7,786 nucleotides of DNA from Gemmatimonadota bacterium (GTDB lineage Bacteria > Gemmatimonadota > Gemmatimonadetes > Longimicrobiales > Gaopeijiaceae). A program made the position numbers and the translations under genes. Within the stretch, counting starts at the first letter, position 1, and each line of letters begins with the position of its first letter. The notes under the pieces were generated by a model that ran no database searches, was not told where the DNA came from, and saw only the letters and a list, made by a program, of their open reading frames with translations. Location: assembly GCA_003695865.1 (NCBI GenBank), contig RFGQ01000333.1:1-7786 (forward strand), given 5' to 3'. Positions 6,121 to 7,786 of this stretch are shown one piece after another.

Positions 6121-6136
6121 CGTCGCCTCCTTGTTT

Positions 6137-6162
6137 GATCCGCTTCATTCGGCCGGCGGATC
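6137..6162 (-). promoter_or_regulatory. Leader hairpin in front of the tetraheme cytochrome ribosome site
   Basis: GATCCGC and GCGGATC form a perfect seven-base stem around twelve bases, just upstream of AAGGAGG (6126-6132). It would lie in the leader of a transcript starting at the sigma-54-type promoter. It could stabilise the message or modulate translation; nothing in the sequence decides. Confidence 0.35.
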
Positions 6163-6207
6163 CTCTCGCGGGTCCCGACCCCACACGGGCCGGACGCCGT
6201 TCCAGAG

Positions 6208-6224
6208 TTGCACGGATGGTGCCA
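6208..6224 (-). promoter_or_regulatory. Candidate sigma-54 (-24/-12) promoter of the tetraheme cytochrome operon
   Basis: The minus strand reads TGGCACCATCCGTGCAA. GG and GC are separated by exactly ten bases, as in the sigma-54 consensus TGGCAC-N5-TTGCA, with one mismatch in the -12 part (GTGCA). The GC lies 90 bp before the ATG at 6120, so a transcript would begin near 6198 with a leader of about 78 bases. It sits just downstream of an AT-rich patch (6231-6262) in otherwise GC-rich DNA. No convincing sigma-70 -35/-10 pair was seen in this gap. Not tested; based on motif and position only. Confidence 0.5.
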
Positions 6225-6272
6225 CTCCGGGTTTTCCCGTACCAAAACTGTAAATCGTTTGCTATGCGCCAC

Positions 6273-6280
6273 TTACGAGA
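6273..6280 (-). promoter_or_regulatory. Shared block TCTCGTAA upstream of the tetraheme operon promoter
   Basis: The minus strand reads TCTCGTAA, identical to the block at 2273-2280. Its left edge is 63 bp upstream of the -12 GC, against 62 bp at the other promoter. Function unknown; it lies between the inverted repeat and the promoter, where a DNA-bending or second activator site could be. Confidence 0.35.
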
Positions 6281-6310
6281 TTCACTGCCGTGACTTGAGC
6301 TGCGCGGGCT

Positions 6311-6326
6311 GGGACGACGGGCGTCC
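6311..6326. promoter_or_regulatory. Block GGGACGACGGGCGTCC, small inverted repeat in promoter region
   Basis: GGACG (6312-6316) and CGTCC (6322-6326) pair around five bases. The start GGGACGACG resembles GGGACAACGACG at 2311 and GGGAACGACG at 91. It begins 101 bp from the -12 GC, against 100 bp for the 2311 copy. It could be part of the regulatory region or the base of a weak 3' hairpin of the GGDEF-EAL transcript. Confidence 0.3.
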
Positions 6327-6330
6327 ACCT

Positions 6331-6347
6331 GTGACACGTGGTGTCAC
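6331..6347. promoter_or_regulatory. Perfect inverted repeat, possible activator (enhancer) site
   Basis: GTGACACGTGGTGTCAC: seven-base arms are perfect around a three-base centre. It overlaps the stop codon of the GGDEF-EAL gene. Its centre is about 128 bp upstream of the -12 element at 6210-6211, a usual distance for sites of sigma-54 enhancer-binding proteins. It could also form a hairpin in the GGDEF-EAL transcript, but no T-run follows. Confidence 0.45.
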
Positions 6348-7786
6348 GCCTCGACGAAGGCCTGGCCCGGCCGTCCCCACAGGAAGCCCTGGCCCAGATC
6401 CACGCCCATCGCCGTGAGGGCCTCGGCCGTCTCGGCGTCCTCGACCCCCTCGGCGATCACCCGCTTGTCCATGGCCCGGGCCACGGCCACGATCGCGCGC
6501 ACCATCGCCTCGTCGCCGCGGTCGCGGCGCACCGACGAGACGAACGAGCGGTCGATCTTTACGTAGTCGACCGGCAGTCGGCGCAGGTAAGAGAACGTGC
6601 AGAAGCCGGTTCCGAAGTCGTCGAGCGCGAAGCCGCACCCCAGGTCGCTGAGGCGCTCCATCCAGCGGCGGGCCCGTTGGAAGTCGCGCAGCGCGGCGGT
6701 CTCGGTGACCTCGAACACGAGCTGGCTCGGGCGGATGAGGGCGCGGCGCACGCGCTCCTCGACCGCGCCGAGGTGCCCATCGTCCTCGAGCCCGGTGCCC
6801 GACAGGTTGACGAACAGCCGGCGCGAGGGATGGCGCTCGAGGTGTTGGACCACGTGATCGAGCACCCAGCGGTCCACGGCCGTCATGAGCCCGTGGCGCT
6901 CGGCGAGCGGCACGAACTCGCCCGGCGGGATGAGCCCCCCCCTCTCGTTCAGCATGCGTACCAGCGCCTCGGCGTGCACCGGCACGCCGCGCGCGAGGTC
7001 GACGACGGGTTGGTAATGGACGGCGAGCCGGTCGTGGCGCAGGGCGTCGCGGATGCGGCGCACCCACTGCCCCGTGCGGGCGATCTCGCTCCGGCGGGCG
7101 TCGTCGGACGAGTCGAGCACGACGACGCGCCCCGAGCCGCGCTCCTTGGCCTCGTAGAGGGCGGTGTCTGCGAGCGCCAGCACCTCGCGCCCTTCGAGCG
7201 CGCCGTCGACGAGCGCCACGCCGGCGCTCAGGCCGAGCGCCACGGCCTCGAAGCCGAGGTCGAAGCGGTAGTCCGAGACCCGCGCCTGCAGCTCTTCGGT
7301 GACGCGCACGGCCTCGTCGGCGGCCACGCCGCGCAGGACCACGGCGAACTCGTCGCCCCCCCAGCGCGCCAGCACGTGGCGGTCGTCGAGGCATTCGCTC
7401 AGCAGCGAGGCCACGGCCACGAGCACGCGGTCGCCCACGGCGTGCCCCAGCGCTTCGTTCACCACGTTGAAGTGGTCGAGGTCGAGCAGCAGCAGCGCCG
7501 AGGGCTCGCCCTCGCGCGCGGCCCGCACTGCCCGGTCGACCGACTCCTCGAGCGCCGCGCGGTTGGGCAGGTTCGTGAGCAGGTCGAGCCGGGCCATGCG
7601 GCGCAGCTTCTCGTCCTGGCGGCGCCGCTCGGTGACGTCTTGGAGCACGCAGACCACGCGGGCAGGCTCGCCCGCTTCGCCGGAGACCGGCGTGAGCGTC
7701 TGGACGGCCACGCAGGGCACGCCGTCGGCTCCCACGATGTCGCGCTCGCCCTGCCAGGCGGCGCGCTCGGTGAGCACGTGGCGGAC
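6344..7786 (-). CDS. PAS-GGDEF-EAL cyclic-di-GMP signalling protein, 5' end beyond the window
   Basis: Partial gene: the reading frame is open to the right edge and 480 codons are visible. A GTG inside it at 7777 is unlikely to be the start, because the residues around it belong to the end of a PAS sensor domain (about 1-53, closing with CVLQDVTERR). A diguanylate cyclase domain follows (about 68-225). It has DLDHFNVVNEALGHAVGD and an intact RWGGDEF active site, but the residues nine before GGDEF are DDRH rather than the RxxD inhibitory site. The phosphodiesterase domain (about 245-480) keeps EALVR, VNLS, FEVTETA, LDDFGTGF, YVKID, IAEGVE and QGFLWGRP, so all usual metal and catalytic residues appear present. 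It could make or break down c-di-GMP according to the PAS signal; net direction cannot be read. It ends 223 bp before the tetraheme cytochrome gene and is probably a separate transcription unit. Confidence 0.93.
   Translation of the reverse strand, partial: VRHVLTERAAWQGERDIVGADGVPCVAVQTLTPVSGEAGEPARVVCVLQDVTERRRQDEKLRRMARLDLLTNLPNRAALEESVDRAVRAAREGEPSALLLLDLDHFNVVNEALGHAVGDRVLVAVASLLSECLDDRHVLARWGGDEFAVVLRGVAADEAVRVTEELQARVSDYRFDLGFEAVALGLSAGVALVDGALEGREVLALADTALYEAKERGSGRVVVLDSSDDARRSEIARTGQWVRRIRDALRHDRLAVHYQPVVDLARGVPVHAEALVRMLNERGGLIPPGEFVPLAERHGLMTAVDRWVLDHVVQHLERHPSRRLFVNLSGTGLEDDGHLGAVEERVRRALIRPSQLVFEVTETAALRDFQRARRWMERLSDLGCGFALDDFGTGFCTFSYLRRLPVDYVKIDRSFVSSVRRDRGDEAMVRAIVAVARAMDKRVIAEGVEDAETAEALTAMGVDLGQGFLWGRPGQAFVEA

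Noticed and set aside
6227..6254. TTTACA on the minus strand (6249-6254) as a sigma-70 -35 element
   Set aside because: Seventeen bases further on there is ACCCGG, with no resemblance to a -10 element.
6331..6347. CRP/FNR-type operator reading of GTGACACGTGGTGTCAC
   Set aside because: The GTGA...TCAC halves have nine bases between them instead of the six in CRP sites, and TTGAT...ATCAA for FNR is absent.
6282..7394. A 370-codon minus-strand frame overlapping the GGDEF-EAL gene
   Set aside because: It is an arginine- and alanine-rich out-of-frame reading of a gene with clear catalytic motifs in the other frame.
1..7786. CRISPR arrays, tRNA or rRNA genes, insertion sequences
   Set aside because: No regularly spaced direct repeats, no tRNA-like cloverleaf or rRNA segments, and no transposase or terminal inverted repeats were seen; all the coding space is accounted for by six genes.

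Overview
The window is GC-rich bacterial DNA, and all six genes lie on the minus strand, so transcription runs from right to left. Strong Shine-Dalgarno sequences, Sec signal peptides ending in A-x-A before Q, a lipobox and a protein that looks like an outer-membrane barrel indicate a Gram-negative, diderm bacterium. Many c-type heme motifs (15 CxxCH in three proteins) suggest respiration with extracellular or outer-membrane electron transfer. The phylum cannot be fixed from this sequence. Gemmatimonadota, Acidobacteriota, Eisenbacteria or Myxococcota would all fit, and this is only a guess from composition and protein style.

Layout in the direction of transcription. (1) 7786-6344: the 3' part of a PAS-GGDEF-EAL cyclic-di-GMP protein, cut by the window edge. 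(2) 6343-6121: a regulatory gap with a candidate sigma-54 promoter. (3) First cytochrome operon: a secreted tetraheme cytochrome resembling Geobacter OmcE (6120-5452), a hexaheme lipoprotein made of two c7-type triheme domains (5425-4445), and a cysteine-free outer-membrane beta-barrel protein (4434-2452). Gaps are 26 and 10 bp. (4) 2451-2123: a 329-bp gap with hairpins and a second candidate sigma-54 promoter. (5) Second operon: a secreted six-bladed NHL propeller (2122-932) and a pentaheme paralogue of the tetraheme cytochrome (910-107), 21 bp apart. (6) 106-1: a short 3' flank with hairpin-forming repeats.

The main interpretation is inferred from families and context. The locus looks like a self-contained extracellular electron-transfer module: an OmcE-like cytochrome that could polymerise into a heme wire, a lipid-anchored multiheme relay, a large barrel that could pass protein or electrons across the outer membrane, a secreted propeller, and a five-heme variant of the wire subunit. 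The two gaps are strikingly parallel. Each has a TGACA/TGTC inverted repeat about 127 bp upstream of a TGGCAC-N5-GTGCA sigma-54-type element, with two further short sequence blocks in nearly the same register between them. This suggests both operons answer to one enhancer-binding activator. The neighbouring c-di-GMP gene may add a second-messenger link, but it is a separate transcription unit.
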